From positions 1 to 47,735 of the forward strand of contig CAZANW010000006.1 of NCBI GenBank assembly GCA_964486625.1: a stretch of 47,735 nucleotides of DNA, written 5' to 3'. The stretch comes from JAWCQZ01 sp964486625 (GTDB lineage: Archaea; Halobacteriota; Syntropharchaeia; JACQPP01). Each line of letters starts with the position of its first letter. Position 1 is the stretch's first letter. The notes below the pieces were generated by a model. The model did not search any database and was not told the DNA's origin. It saw nothing but the letters and a program-made list of their open reading frames with translations. The position numbers and the translations under genes were made by a program. Of this stretch, positions 40,127 through 47,735 are shown one piece after another.

Positions 40127-41178
40127 ATTCCGCAAAAGGCGGCTCGATTCTGTCCTACGGCGTCTACATCCCCCGGAACCGCATCTCGGTCGAGGAGATT
40201 GCGAAACTGTGGGGCAAGAACCCCGACGACATCAAGCGGGGCCTCGACCTCGTCGAGAAGTCGGTCGCCGACCCCGACGAGGACACGGTCACCATCTCGG
40301 TCGAGGCGGCCCGGAACGCGCTGCGCCGGGTGGGGTTCCCGCCCTCCCGCATCGGGGCCATCTACGTCGGCTCCGAGAGCCACCCCTACGCGGTGAAGCC
40401 GACCGCGACCATCGTGGCCCAGGCCATCGGCGCCTCGCCCCAGATGACCGCCGCCGACTACGAGTTCGCCTGCAAAGCGGGGACCGCCGCCATCCAGACC
40501 TGCATGGGGCTTGTGGGTGCGGGGATGATTCCGTGCGGCATGGCCATCGGGGCGGACGTGGCCCAGAGCGAGCCGGGCGACGCCCTCGAATACGCGGCGA
40601 GCGCGGGGGCGGCCGCCTACATCATCGGCAAGCCCGACGGCTCCGAGCCAATCGCCACCATCGAGGCGACCCACTCCTTCACCACCGACACCCCCGACTT
40701 CTGGAGGCGCGACGGCGCGCCCTACCCGCACCACGGCGGCCGCTTCACCGGCGAGCCCGCCTACTTCAAGCACGTCACCAGCGCGGCCCGGGGCCTCTTC
40801 CAGATGCTCGGGACCGGCCCCGCGGACTACGACTACGCGGTCTTCCACATGCCCAACGGCAAGTTCCCGGCGCGGGCCGGCGCTGAACTCGGGTTCAAGA
40901 AGGAGCAGATGGAGCCGGGCCTCATCGTCCGGCGCCTCGGCAACTCCTACTCCGCGTCGAGCATGATTGGCCTCGCGGCGACCCTCGACATCGCGAAGCC
41001 GGGGCAGCGCATCATGGTCACGTCGTTCGGCTCGGGCGCCGGGTCGGACGCGTTCAGTTTGAGGGTGGAGCCCGCGATTGAGAAATACCGCAGCAAGGCC
41101 CCGGCGGTGGCCGATTTCTCGAAGAGCGTCCGGCGGCTGACATACGCGGAGTATGCGAAGCACCTGGAGCTGGTTTGA
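40123..41178 (+). CDS. Hydroxymethylglutaryl-CoA synthase (archaeal type)
   Basis: Product of 351 aa that condenses acetyl-CoA and acetoacetyl-CoA for mevalonate and archaeal ether lipids. The catalytic Cys is C117 (YEFACKAGTAA); the general-base Glu lies in VGSESHPYA (E85) and the His in FHMPNGKFPARAG. FGSGAGSDAFSLRV is at the C-terminus. In other archaea it forms a channelling complex with thiolase and the DUF35 protein, encoded here just downstream. Confidence 0.95.
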   Translation: MNSAKGGSILSYGVYIPRNRISVEEIAKLWGKNPDDIKRGLDLVEKSVADPDEDTVTISVEAARNALRRVGFPPSRIGAIYVGSESHPYAVKPTATIVAQAIGASPQMTAADYEFACKAGTAAIQTCMGLVGAGMIPCGMAIGADVAQSEPGDALEYAASAGAAAYIIGKPDGSEPIATIEATHSFTTDTPDFWRRDGAPYPHHGGRFTGEPAYFKHVTSAARGLFQMLGTGPADYDYAVFHMPNGKFPARAGAELGFKKEQMEPGLIVRRLGNSYSASSMIGLAATLDIAKPGQRIMVTSFGSGAGSDAFSLRVEPAIEKYRSKAPAVADFSKSVRRLTYAEYAKHLELV

Positions 41179-41180
41179 CC

Positions 41181-42350
41181 GTGAGGGAGGTCGCCATCCT
41201 CGGCGTCGGCACCACCAAGTTCGGCGAACTGTGGGAGAAATCCTTCCGGGACGGCTTCGCCGAGGCGGGCATCAAGGCCATCGCGGACGCGGGCATCTCC
41301 GGCAAGGACCTGGAGGCCATCTACGTCGGCAACATGTCGGCGGGCCGCTTCATCGAGCAGGAGCACGTCGGGCCGCTGGTGGCCGACGCGGCGGGGCTGG
41401 CCGACCTCGGGGTGCCCGCGACCCGCATCGAGGGGGCGTGCGCCTCCGGGGCCCTGGCGTTCCGGCAGGGGTTCCTCGCCGTGGCCTCGGGGCTCCACGA
41501 TGTCGTCGTGGTGGCCGGGGTCGAGAAGATGACCGACGTCCCCTCGGAGGAGGCCGAGGCGATGCTGGCGAGTGCGGGGGATCAGGAGTGGGAGGGGTTC
41601 CAGGGCGCCACCCTCGCGGCCCTCTACGCCATGATGGCACGGGTCCACATGAAGAACTACGGCACGACCCGGGAGCAACTCGCGCAGGTCGCGGTGAAGA
41701 ACCACCTCCACGCCTCGAAGAACCCCGACGCGCAGTTCCGGAGCGCCATCAAACTGGAGGCGGTGCTCGGCTCCCCGCTGGTAGCCGACCCGCTGCGCGT
41801 TCTGGATGGCGCCTCTCTCGCCGACGGCTCGGCTGCCATCGTCCTCGCGCCTTTGGAGATGGCGAAGAAGCGGGGCGACTCCATCGTGACCGTCGCCGCC
41901 TCGGCCCAGGCCTCGGCCTCCCTGGCGCTCCACGACCGGCCCGACCTAGCGGCCATCCCCTCCATCGGCGCGGCGGCCCGGAAGGCCTTCGGGATGGCGA
42001 AGGTCGAGCCGAAAGATGTGGACGTGGCGGAACTCCACGACATCCAGACGATTGCGGAAATCATCGCCCTCGAGGAACTCGGGTTCTGCCCGAGGGGCCA
42101 GGGCGGCAAGTTCACCGCCGACGGCCAGACCACCGTGGACGGGAGCCTCCCGGTGAACCCCGGGGGCGGGTTGAAGGGGTGCGGCCACCCGCCCGGGGCG
42201 ACCGGGGTGCGGCAGATTGTCGAACTCACGCTCCAACTCCGGGGCAAGGCGGGCGACCGGCAGGTCCCGAACGCGGAAATCGGGCTCGCGGAGTGCCACG
42301 GCGGGACCGGGGGCTCGGCGGCGGTCCACATCCTGCGGAGGCACCGGTAA
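41181..42350 (+). CDS. Acetyl-CoA C-acetyltransferase (archaeal thiolase)
   Basis: Product of 389 aa that makes acetoacetyl-CoA for HMG-CoA synthase. The nucleophile is C87 in IEGACASGALAF; NPGGGLKGCGHPPGATG and ECHGGTGGSAAVHIL supply the catalytic His and second Cys/His region. The start is GTG at 41181 (VREVAILGVGTTKFGE), the family's usual N-terminus; a TTG at 41175 overlapping the upstream stop is an alternative. The stop TAA shares an A with the next ATG. Confidence 0.93.
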   Translation: MREVAILGVGTTKFGELWEKSFRDGFAEAGIKAIADAGISGKDLEAIYVGNMSAGRFIEQEHVGPLVADAAGLADLGVPATRIEGACASGALAFRQGFLAVASGLHDVVVVAGVEKMTDVPSEEAEAMLASAGDQEWEGFQGATLAALYAMMARVHMKNYGTTREQLAQVAVKNHLHASKNPDAQFRSAIKLEAVLGSPLVADPLRVLDGASLADGSAAIVLAPLEMAKKRGDSIVTVAASAQASASLALHDRPDLAAIPSIGAAARKAFGMAKVEPKDVDVAELHDIQTIAEIIALEELGFCPRGQGGKFTADGQTTVDGSLPVNPGGGLKGCGHPPGATGVRQIVELTLQLRGKAGDRQVPNAEIGLAECHGGTGGSAAVHILRRHR

Positions 42351-42463
42351 TGCTCATAGGCCTCTCCTTCGGTGCGGGGTTCCTGGGGCCGTTGCTGGCC
42401 CTCAAGGAGAAAATCACCGGGAAATCGGGCGAAGATGCAGACAAGCCCATCGAGGCGGAGTAG
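42350..42463 (+). CDS. 37-codon ORF between thiolase and DUF35, candidate small protein
   Basis: ATG overlaps the thiolase stop (TAATG), and its TAG is followed immediately by the DUF35 ATG. The peptide of 37 aa starts with a short hydrophobic glycine-rich stretch (MLIGLSFGAGFLGPLLAL) and ends charged (KEKITGKSGEDADKPIEAE), like a small membrane-associated protein. Exact packing between two coupled genes supports translation. No homologue is known to me. Confidence 0.55.
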   Translation: MLIGLSFGAGFLGPLLALKEKITGKSGEDADKPIEAE

Positions 42464-42853
42464 ATGCGGGTCCCGCGCTTCTGGAGGTCGTTCCCCAGCC
42501 GCTACAACCTCGTCGGGACGAAGTGCAAGTCCTGCTCCACGCCCTACTTCCCGCCCCGGAAAATCTGCCCCAAGTGCCGCCGCCACGGGGCGATGGAGGA
42601 GTTCCAGTTCTCCGGGAGCGGCAAGGTCCTCACCTGGACCGCGGTCCACCAGGCCCCGGCGGGGTGGGAGCGCTACGCGCCCTACACCTTGGCGATTGTG
42701 CAACTCGACGAGGGGCCGAAACTGACCACGCAACTCGTCGGGCTTGAGAAGGAGCCCCAGGCGGGGATGCATGTCCGGGCGGTATTCCGGAAAATGGCGG
42801 AGGAAGGAGAGGAGGGCGTGATTTACTACGGATACAAGTTTGCTCCGGCTTGA
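42464..42853 (+). CDS. DUF35 OB-fold / zinc-ribbon acyl-CoA-associated protein
   Basis: Product of 129 aa. Zinc-ribbon at the N-terminus, C21-x2-C24 and C35-x2-C38 (TKCKSCSTPYFPPRKICPKC), then an OB fold (GKVLTWTAVHQAP...). In archaea this protein bridges thiolase and HMG-CoA synthase and shares a CoA site so acetoacetyl-CoA is passed directly. It ends 3 nt before the convergent nnr stop. Confidence 0.92.
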   Translation: MRVPRFWRSFPSRYNLVGTKCKSCSTPYFPPRKICPKCRRHGAMEEFQFSGSGKVLTWTAVHQAPAGWERYAPYTLAIVQLDEGPKLTTQLVGLEKEPQAGMHVRAVFRKMAEEGEEGVIYYGYKFAPA

Positions 42854-42856
42854 AGG

Positions 42857-44338
42857 TCAGGCAAACCCCCGCCCCGCTTTGACCGCTTTCGGAATCAACC
42901 TCGCCACGTCGCTCGCCAGGAACCCGACCCCCATCTCGCTCATCGCCAGGTTGCCCGCCGCCCCTGCGGTATAAGCCGCCGCGCACGCCGCGTGGAACGG
43001 GTCGGCCGTCCGGGAGTAGAACGAGGCGCACACCCCGGCCAGGACGTCGCCCGTCCCGCCGACGGTCATCCCGGGGTTGTGGATGCGATTCGCTTTCCAC
43101 CGCCCTCCGTCGGCAATCACGTCCTCCGGCCCCTTCACCAGCACAGCCGCTCCCGTTTTCCGGCAGGCCTCCCGGGCCGCCCGGAGCCGCCCGGCGCTGT
43201 CGGTGAGGCTCACTTTCCGGCCAAGGAGGCGCGACAGCTCGCCGGTGTGGGGAGTCAGAATGAATCGGCCGCGGGGGAGGCCGGGCATGAGCGCCTCGCC
43301 GTCCACCACGGCCTTTCTCGTTTTCCGGAGCAGCGCGAACGCCGCCTTGAGGCTCCCGGGGTCCTTCCCGAGGCCCGAGCCGATGGAGAGGACGTCGTGG
43401 CGCTTGAGCATGTTGAGAACCGCGGGAACGTGTTGCGGCCCGAGGGTCTTTCCGGGCAACCCGACCACCTGCAGGTCGGGCGAGACCTTCCGCACCGCCG
43501 GCTCGATGGACTCCGGCACCACCACCGTCGCGACGTCGGCCCCCGCGCGGAGGGCGGCGAGGCCCGCGAGCGCCGGGGCGCCGTGGTAGGGGCCGCCGCC
43601 CACCACCAGCACCCTCCCGTTCTGCCCCTTGTGGCTGTCGGGCCTCCGCTCCGGCAACAGCAGGAGGTCGCCGGGGCCGGCAAGGCGCTCCAGCCCCTCC
43701 GGGATGCCGATGTCGGCCACCGCCACCTCGCCCCGGAAGCGGCGGAGACCGGGCTTGCGCCTGTGGAAAGTGACGACCAAGTCCGCGTCCACCTTGAGGC
43801 CCGCGCGCCCCGTGTCGGGGTCCACGCCGCTCGGGACGTCCACCGCCACCACGAAGCCCCCGCGGCGGCGGGCGGAGTTCATCTTGCGGATGGCGGTGGC
43901 GTGGGGCTCGCGGATGGCGCCGCGCACGCCCGTTCCGAAGAGCGCGTCCACCACCACGGCCTCGCCGAGGTCGGGGAGGTCCTTCGGGTTCGCGACGCTC
44001 TCGACGGCCACCCCCGCGTTGACGAGGGCTTCGTAGTTCTTCCTGGCCTCAGGGGTCCGCAACTCGCGGGGGGATGCGAGGAGCAGGACGCGCACGTCGT
44101 AGCCCCGGCCCGACGCGAGCAGTTTCCGGGCCGCGACGAACCCGTCGCCCCCGTTGTTTCCCGGGCCACAGAGGACGACGACGGGGCGGGGCCTCTTGAA
44201 CCGCGCCCGGATGCGGCGGGCGACGGCCGCCCCGGCATTCTCCATCAGCTGGAGGCGGCTCAACCCGTGGAACTCGCAGTTGGCGTCGAGGGCGGCCATT
44301 TCCAGGGAGGTGATTTCGCCTGTCGGGTTTCGGGTCAT
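42857..44338 (-). CDS. nnr: Bifunctional NAD(P)H-hydrate epimerase / ADP-dependent NAD(P)H-hydrate dehydratase
   Basis: Product of 493 aa that repairs hydrated NAD(P)H. The N-terminal YjeF_N epimerase domain (1-~215) has MENAGAAVAR, LCGPGNNGGDGFVAARKL and AVDVPSGVDPDTG. The C-terminal ribokinase-like dehydratase domain has GQNGRVLVVGG, TPHTGELSRLLG, VLVKGPEDVI and NPGMTVGGTGDVLAG. Fusion of the two domains is the common prokaryotic form. A CGTTATGG box lies 25-32 nt before the ATG. Divergent from thiC. Confidence 0.95.
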   Translation of the reverse strand: MTRNPTGEITSLEMAALDANCEFHGLSRLQLMENAGAAVARRIRARFKRPRPVVVLCGPGNNGGDGFVAARKLLASGRGYDVRVLLLASPRELRTPEARKNYEALVNAGVAVESVANPKDLPDLGEAVVVDALFGTGVRGAIREPHATAIRKMNSARRRGGFVVAVDVPSGVDPDTGRAGLKVDADLVVTFHRRKPGLRRFRGEVAVADIGIPEGLERLAGPGDLLLLPERRPDSHKGQNGRVLVVGGGPYHGAPALAGLAALRAGADVATVVVPESIEPAVRKVSPDLQVVGLPGKTLGPQHVPAVLNMLKRHDVLSIGSGLGKDPGSLKAAFALLRKTRKAVVDGEALMPGLPRGRFILTPHTGELSRLLGRKVSLTDSAGRLRAAREACRKTGAAVLVKGPEDVIADGGRWKANRIHNPGMTVGGTGDVLAGVCASFYSRTADPFHAACAAAYTAGAAGNLAMSEMGVGFLASDVARLIPKAVKAGRGFA

Positions 44339-44412
44339 GGGGAGAGGTCCGCGGCGCCCACCATAACGGTTCCCCGGTTCCGGAGCGCTGGCCCCGGCGG
44401 CCCCCCTCGCAA

Positions 44413-44437
44413 CATTTATAATCGAGTTTTATAACTC
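44413..44437 (+). promoter_or_regulatory. thiC promoter with inverted repeat (candidate operator)
   Basis: A TATA box CATTTATAAT (44413-44422) is centred 29 nt before the thiC ATG. An inverted repeat GAGTT-TTAT-AACTC (44424-44437) abuts it on the downstream side, where a repressor would block transcription start. Thiamine repressors with ThiN-type domains are known in archaea. No TPP riboswitch sequence was seen in the gap. Confidence 0.5.
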
Positions 44438-44446
44438 TGTTAAGAC

Positions 44447-45850
44447 ATGATTGAGGACGACCGCCGCTTCCTGATGCGGACCGACCCGATGGAGCGGGTC
44501 CGGCGTATGGCGCCCCTCCGGAGGGAGTGGGTCCGGAAGCGCGCCGGGGGCAATGTCACCCAGATTCACCGCTCCCGGAAGGGCGAGGTGACCGAGGAGA
44601 TGGCGTTCGTCGCGGAGCGCGAGGGGCTCAAGCCCGAAACCGTCCGCGACGAGGTGGCCGCGGGCCGGATGGTCATCCCGGCCAACGTGAACCACCCTGA
44701 ACTGGAGCCGATGGCCATCGGCGTCGCCGCCAAGTGCAAAATCAACGTGAACCTCGGCAACTCCGCCGTGACCTCGGGCCACCGGGAGGAACTGGCGAAG
44801 TTGAAAGTGGCGCTCCTGGCCGGGGCCGACGCGGTGATGGACCTCTCGACGGGGAAGAACATCCCCGAAATCCGCGAGGCGATTCTCCGCCACAGCCCCG
44901 TGCCGGTCGGGACGGTCCCCATCTACGAGGCGCTGACCCGCGTGAAGGGGGACCCGCGGGACCTCTCCATCGAACTGATGCTGAAGGTCATCGAGGAGCA
45001 GGCGAAGCAGGGGGTGGACTACATGACGATTCACGCCGGGGTGCTGCGGGAGCACCTCGACTTGGTGAAGGGGCGCATCACCGGCGTCGTCTCCCGGGGC
45101 GGGGGGCTCCTCGCGGCCTGGATGCTCCACCACGGGAAGCAGAACTTCCTCTACGACCACTTCGACGCGATTTCGGAGGTTTTCCAGAAGTATGACGTCA
45201 CCTACTCCCTCGGGGACGGTCTCCGGCCCGGATGCCTCCACGACGCCACCGACGCCGCACAACTGGCCGAACTCCGGACTCTCGGGGAACTCGCCGAGAA
45301 GGCGTGGGCGATGGACGTGCAGGCGATGATTGAGGGCCCCGGCCACATTCCCCTCGACCAGGTCGCGCGCAACATGGAACTGGAGGCGGAAATCTGCCAC
45401 GGGGCGCCCTTCTACGTCCTCGGGCCCCTCGTCATCGACGTGGCGCCCGGCTACGACCATATAGCCTCCGCAATCGGAGCCGCCGTTGCCGGTTTCGCGG
45501 GGGCCTCCATGCTCTGCTACATCACCCCCAAGGAGCACCTCGGGCTCCCGACCGTGGAGGACGTGAGGCAGGGGACCGTCGCCTACAAGATAGCGGCCCA
45601 CGCCGCCGATGTGGCGCGCCGCCGGCCCGGGGCCCGCGACTGGGACGACGAGTTGAGCGCGGCCCGCTTCGCCTTCGACTGGAGCCGGCAGTTCTCCCTT
45701 GCCATCGACCCCGCGACCGCGGAGGCCTACCACGACGAGACCCTCGCCTCCGAGGTCCACCGGTCGGCCCACTTCTGCTCCATGTGCGGCCCGAAGTTCT
45801 GCCCGATGGAGGTCGCGCGGAAGGTCCTCGCCGAGGAGAGCGGGAAGTAG
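44447..45850 (+). CDS. thiC: Phosphomethylpyrimidine synthase
   Basis: Product of 467 aa, a radical SAM enzyme that turns aminoimidazole ribotide into HMP-phosphate for thiamine. Motifs seen: NVNHPELEPMAIG, INVNLGNSAVTS, GADAVMDLSTG, TIHAGV, SRGGGLLAAWM, SLGDGLRPGC, MIEGPGHIPLDQV and the C-terminal cluster motif CSMCGPKFC (C-x2-C-x4-C). Length is that of the short archaeal/bacterial form. thiDN follows after 11 nt, so the pair forms an operon. Confidence 0.97.
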   Translation: MIEDDRRFLMRTDPMERVRRMAPLRREWVRKRAGGNVTQIHRSRKGEVTEEMAFVAEREGLKPETVRDEVAAGRMVIPANVNHPELEPMAIGVAAKCKINVNLGNSAVTSGHREELAKLKVALLAGADAVMDLSTGKNIPEIREAILRHSPVPVGTVPIYEALTRVKGDPRDLSIELMLKVIEEQAKQGVDYMTIHAGVLREHLDLVKGRITGVVSRGGGLLAAWMLHHGKQNFLYDHFDAISEVFQKYDVTYSLGDGLRPGCLHDATDAAQLAELRTLGELAEKAWAMDVQAMIEGPGHIPLDQVARNMELEAEICHGAPFYVLGPLVIDVAPGYDHIASAIGAAVAGFAGASMLCYITPKEHLGLPTVEDVRQGTVAYKIAAHAADVARRRPGARDWDDELSAARFAFDWSRQFSLAIDPATAEAYHDETLASEVHRSAHFCSMCGPKFCPMEVARKVLAEESGK

Positions 45851-45861
45851 ACGACGCTCCG

Positions 45862-47262
45862 ATGAAATCCGGAATCCCGCGGGCGCTGGCCATCGCGGGC
45901 TCCGACTCCGGGGGCGGGGCGGGCATCCAGGCCGACCTCCGGACCTTCGCGGCCCTCGGCGTCCGGGGGATGAGCGCGGTCACGGCGGTCACAGCCCAGG
46001 ACGCGCGGCGGGTGGTCGCGGTCCACCCCGTGCCCCCGGAGGCGGTCCGAGCTCAAATCCGGGCGGCGTTCTCCGGCATCGGGGTGGACGCGGTGAAGAC
46101 CGGCATGCTCCACGCCGCCCCGACCGTCGAGGCGGTCGCGCGCGAACTGCGCCGCATCCGGGCGCCGGTGGTGGTGGACCCGGTCATGGCGGCCAAGGGG
46201 GGGGAGCCTCTGTTGGAGGAGGAGGCGCGGGAACCGCTCGTGAGGCGTCTGCTGCCTCTGGCCACGGTCGTGACTCCCAACGTCCCCGAGGCCGAGGCCC
46301 TCACGGGCCGTCGAATCCGGACCCTCGGGCAGGCCCGCGCGGCGGCGCGCTCCATCGCCCGCATGGGCCCGCGGGCGGTCGTCGTCAAGGGGGGCCACCT
46401 CCGCGGCCCGGAGGCCGTGGACCTGCTCTACCACCGCGGAAAGTTCGAAGAGTTCTCCGCACCCCGGGTCGGGGGCCCGCCCGTCCATGGCACCGGCTGC
46501 GTCTTCGCCTCGGCCATCGCGGCGGAACTGGCGCGGGGGACGGAGATTCCGGAAGCGGTGGCGCGGGCCAAGGAGTTCACCCTCCTCCACATCCGCTCCG
46601 CCCCGCCCCCCGACCACGGGTCGGAACGCGCCCGCGTCCTGCGGGACGTCGCGGCGGCCGCTCGCCTGCTTGAATCGGAACCCCGGACGGCGCTCCTGGT
46701 CCCCGAGGCGCAGATTTCGGTCGCCATGGCCCTCCCGCGGGCGTCGTCGGTCGAGGAGGTCGCCGGGATTCCGGGGCGCATCGTCAAACTTGGGCGAAAA
46801 GCCCGGGGTGTGCGGGTGACGAGCTGGCCCGAGTTCGGAGCCTCCCACCACGTCGCGACAGCCGTCCTCACCGCGATGAGCCACGATTCGCGAATCCGGG
46901 CGGGCATGAACCTTCGCATGGGGGACGACGTGGTCCGCGCGGCCCGGGCCCTCGGGCTCTCGGTCTCGACCTACGACCGGCGGAGCGAGCCCCCGGAGGT
47001 GAAGCGGGTGGAGAACCGGACGATTTCCTGGGGGACCGAGGCGGCCATCCGGAATCATGGCGGGAGGGTGCCCGACCTGTTCTACCACCGGGGAGATTGG
47101 GGGAAGGAGCCGATGGTGGTGCTGCTCGGGGAGTCGGCGACGGAAGTCGCACGGACGGCCATCCAAATCGCCAGGCGTCTCGGCGGAAAAGTCGTTACAT
47201 ACGCCCCTGCGCAAGACGGGTTTCCAGATAGAGCGCAGGGCTCTCCGGCTCTGAAACTCTAA
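45862..47262 (+). CDS. thiDN: HMP/HMP-P kinase fused to thiamine-phosphate synthase (ThiD-ThiN)
   Basis: Product of 466 aa. ThiD (1-~260): AIAGSDSGGGAGIQADL, DPVMAAKGGEPLL, TPNVPEAEALTG and VHGTGCVFASAIAAEL, phosphorylating HMP and HMP-P. ThiN (~285-445): LLVPEAQISVAMALP, GVRVTSWPEFGASHHVATAVL, DSRIRAGMNLRMGDDVV, and DLFYHRGDWGKEPMVVLLG. ThiN joins HMP-PP and HET-P in archaea that lack ThiE. The last ~20 residues (VTYAPAQDGFPDRAQGS) run past the usual ThiN end, with no sign of a frameshift. Confidence 0.95.
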   Translation: MKSGIPRALAIAGSDSGGGAGIQADLRTFAALGVRGMSAVTAVTAQDARRVVAVHPVPPEAVRAQIRAAFSGIGVDAVKTGMLHAAPTVEAVARELRRIRAPVVVDPVMAAKGGEPLLEEEAREPLVRRLLPLATVVTPNVPEAEALTGRRIRTLGQARAAARSIARMGPRAVVVKGGHLRGPEAVDLLYHRGKFEEFSAPRVGGPPVHGTGCVFASAIAAELARGTEIPEAVARAKEFTLLHIRSAPPPDHGSERARVLRDVAAAARLLESEPRTALLVPEAQISVAMALPRASSVEEVAGIPGRIVKLGRKARGVRVTSWPEFGASHHVATAVLTAMSHDSRIRAGMNLRMGDDVVRAARALGLSVSTYDRRSEPPEVKRVENRTISWGTEAAIRNHGGRVPDLFYHRGDWGKEPMVVLLGESATEVARTAIQIARRLGGKVVTYAPAQDGFPDRAQGSPALKL

Positions 47263-47317
47263 GTCAGATTCTGAGTCGTTCGCTTGTATCGCGCTTTCTT
47301 TGCATTCCGACCCCCGG

Positions 47318-47326
47318 TTTTAAATA
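47318..47326 (+). promoter_or_regulatory. TATA box of the beta-helix gene
   Basis: TTTTAAATA, centred 27 nt before the ATG at 47349 and 22 nt before an out-of-frame ATG at 47344. Confidence 0.6.
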
Positions 47327-47348
47327 CCCGCACTGTGTTTCCCATGCC

Positions 47349-47735
47349 ATGGGAGCGGGGAGGTCCACGAATAGATGTACCTCCCTCTTCACACTCCTCT
47401 TCTTGGTCCTCGCCATCCCCTCCGCCCTCGCCGCAACCTATCAGGTCAAGCCTTCAGGCGCCCCCGACTGCGTGAGCGGCGCCGCCGCGAGCTTCACGAC
47501 GATTCAGGCGGCGGTGGATTTCGCGAGCCCGGGAGACGAGATCCGGGTCTGCGCAGGAACCTACGCGGAAAGCGTGGGCATCGGCAACATCGGGAAGGAC
47601 GACCTGACCCTTCGGGCGAACAACACGACCTTCGATGTGGTGCTCTTGGGGTCCCTCGCGGTCCAGGGCAGCAGGTTCGGCGTTTCTCATTTGATGTTCG
47701 AAGGATTCTTTTCGACGCTCGATTTCATCCAGACT
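47349..47735 (+). CDS. Secreted right-handed beta-helix (pectate-lyase-fold) protein, 3' part beyond window
   Basis: First 129 residues are visible. A signal peptide (basic start, hydrophobic core LFTLLFLVLAIPSALA, likely cut after A28) is followed by TYQVKPSGAPDCVSG..., FTTIQAAVDFASPGDEIRV and AGTYAES, the typical first turn of secreted beta-helix proteins, then DDLTLRANNTTFDV. Two Cys (D-C-V and V-C-A) flank this turn. The function, which could be surface adhesion or polysaccharide cleavage, depends on the missing part. The frame is chosen by the signal peptide and the TATA spacing; it runs off the window. Confidence 0.8.
   Translation, partial: MGAGRSTNRCTSLFTLLFLVLAIPSALAATYQVKPSGAPDCVSGAAASFTTIQAAVDFASPGDEIRVCAGTYAESVGIGNIGKDDLTLRANNTTFDVVLLGSLAVQGSRFGVSHLMFEGFFSTLDFIQT

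Noticed and set aside
44339..44446. TPP riboswitch before thiC
   Set aside because: The gap is only 108 nt, the promoter lies at its 3' end, and none of the conserved TPP-riboswitch strings is present.
1..47735. CRISPR arrays, insertion sequences, prophage or toxin-antitoxin genes
   Set aside because: No regularly spaced repeats, transposase or integrase motifs, or terminal inverted repeats were seen on reading both strands.

Overview
This 47.7 kb window is high-GC, gene-dense archaeal chromosome. The archaeal signs are the GluRS type, an SRP RNA with an archaeal 5' domain, tRNAs without an encoded CCA, the HMG-CoA synthase / thiolase / DUF35 cassette, a ThiD-ThiN fusion, NucS, and TATA boxes placed about 25-30 nt before start codons. 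A euryarchaeal lineage fits best, perhaps a high-GC Thermoplasmatota; this is inferred from gene content and was not tested by phylogeny. No insertion sequence, CRISPR array, phage gene or rRNA gene was seen, and no stretch over 300 nt lacks a gene.

Layout. 1-4.5 kb: a cut-off type II/IV secretion ATPase, nucS, gltX and a P-loop kinase-like gene. 4.5-25.8 kb: a cell-surface glycan island. It holds a nucleotide-sugar dehydrogenase, two extended-SDR epimerases, a DegT aminotransferase, the full dTDP-L-rhamnose set (rmlA, rmlC, rmlB, rmlD), one GT2, two GT4 and two GT-C glycosyltransferases, a methyltransferase, a Wzx-type flippase, a radical SAM/SPASM enzyme, an AsnB-type amidotransferase and a UPF0104 membrane protein. 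25.8-38 kb: amino-acid and nucleotide metabolism (hisD, an HTH-ACT regulator, pheA, an ACT protein paired with hom, a LeuA/CimA synthase, hisF, dcd), mixed with small membrane proteins, two proteins I do not recognise and a repeat-built coiled-coil protein. 38.0-39.0 kb: an RNA cluster with tRNA-Ser(GCU), tRNA-Pro(GGG) and the SRP RNA. 39-42.9 kb: a Rieske protein, an HTH regulator and the start of the mevalonate pathway (HMG-CoA synthase, thiolase, a 37-codon ORF, DUF35). 42.9-47.3 kb: NAD(P)HX repair (nnr) and thiamine synthesis (thiC, thiDN). The window ends inside a secreted beta-helix protein.

Architecture. Most promoter-proximal genes have an AT-rich box about 26 nt before the start codon, which points to leaderless mRNAs and was used to choose starts. 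Genes inside operons overlap by 1-4 nt. All ten convergent gene pairs end within 5 nt of each other or overlap by up to 40 nt. Several divergent pairs, including the SRP RNA and a winged-helix gene, appear to share one symmetric TATA box.
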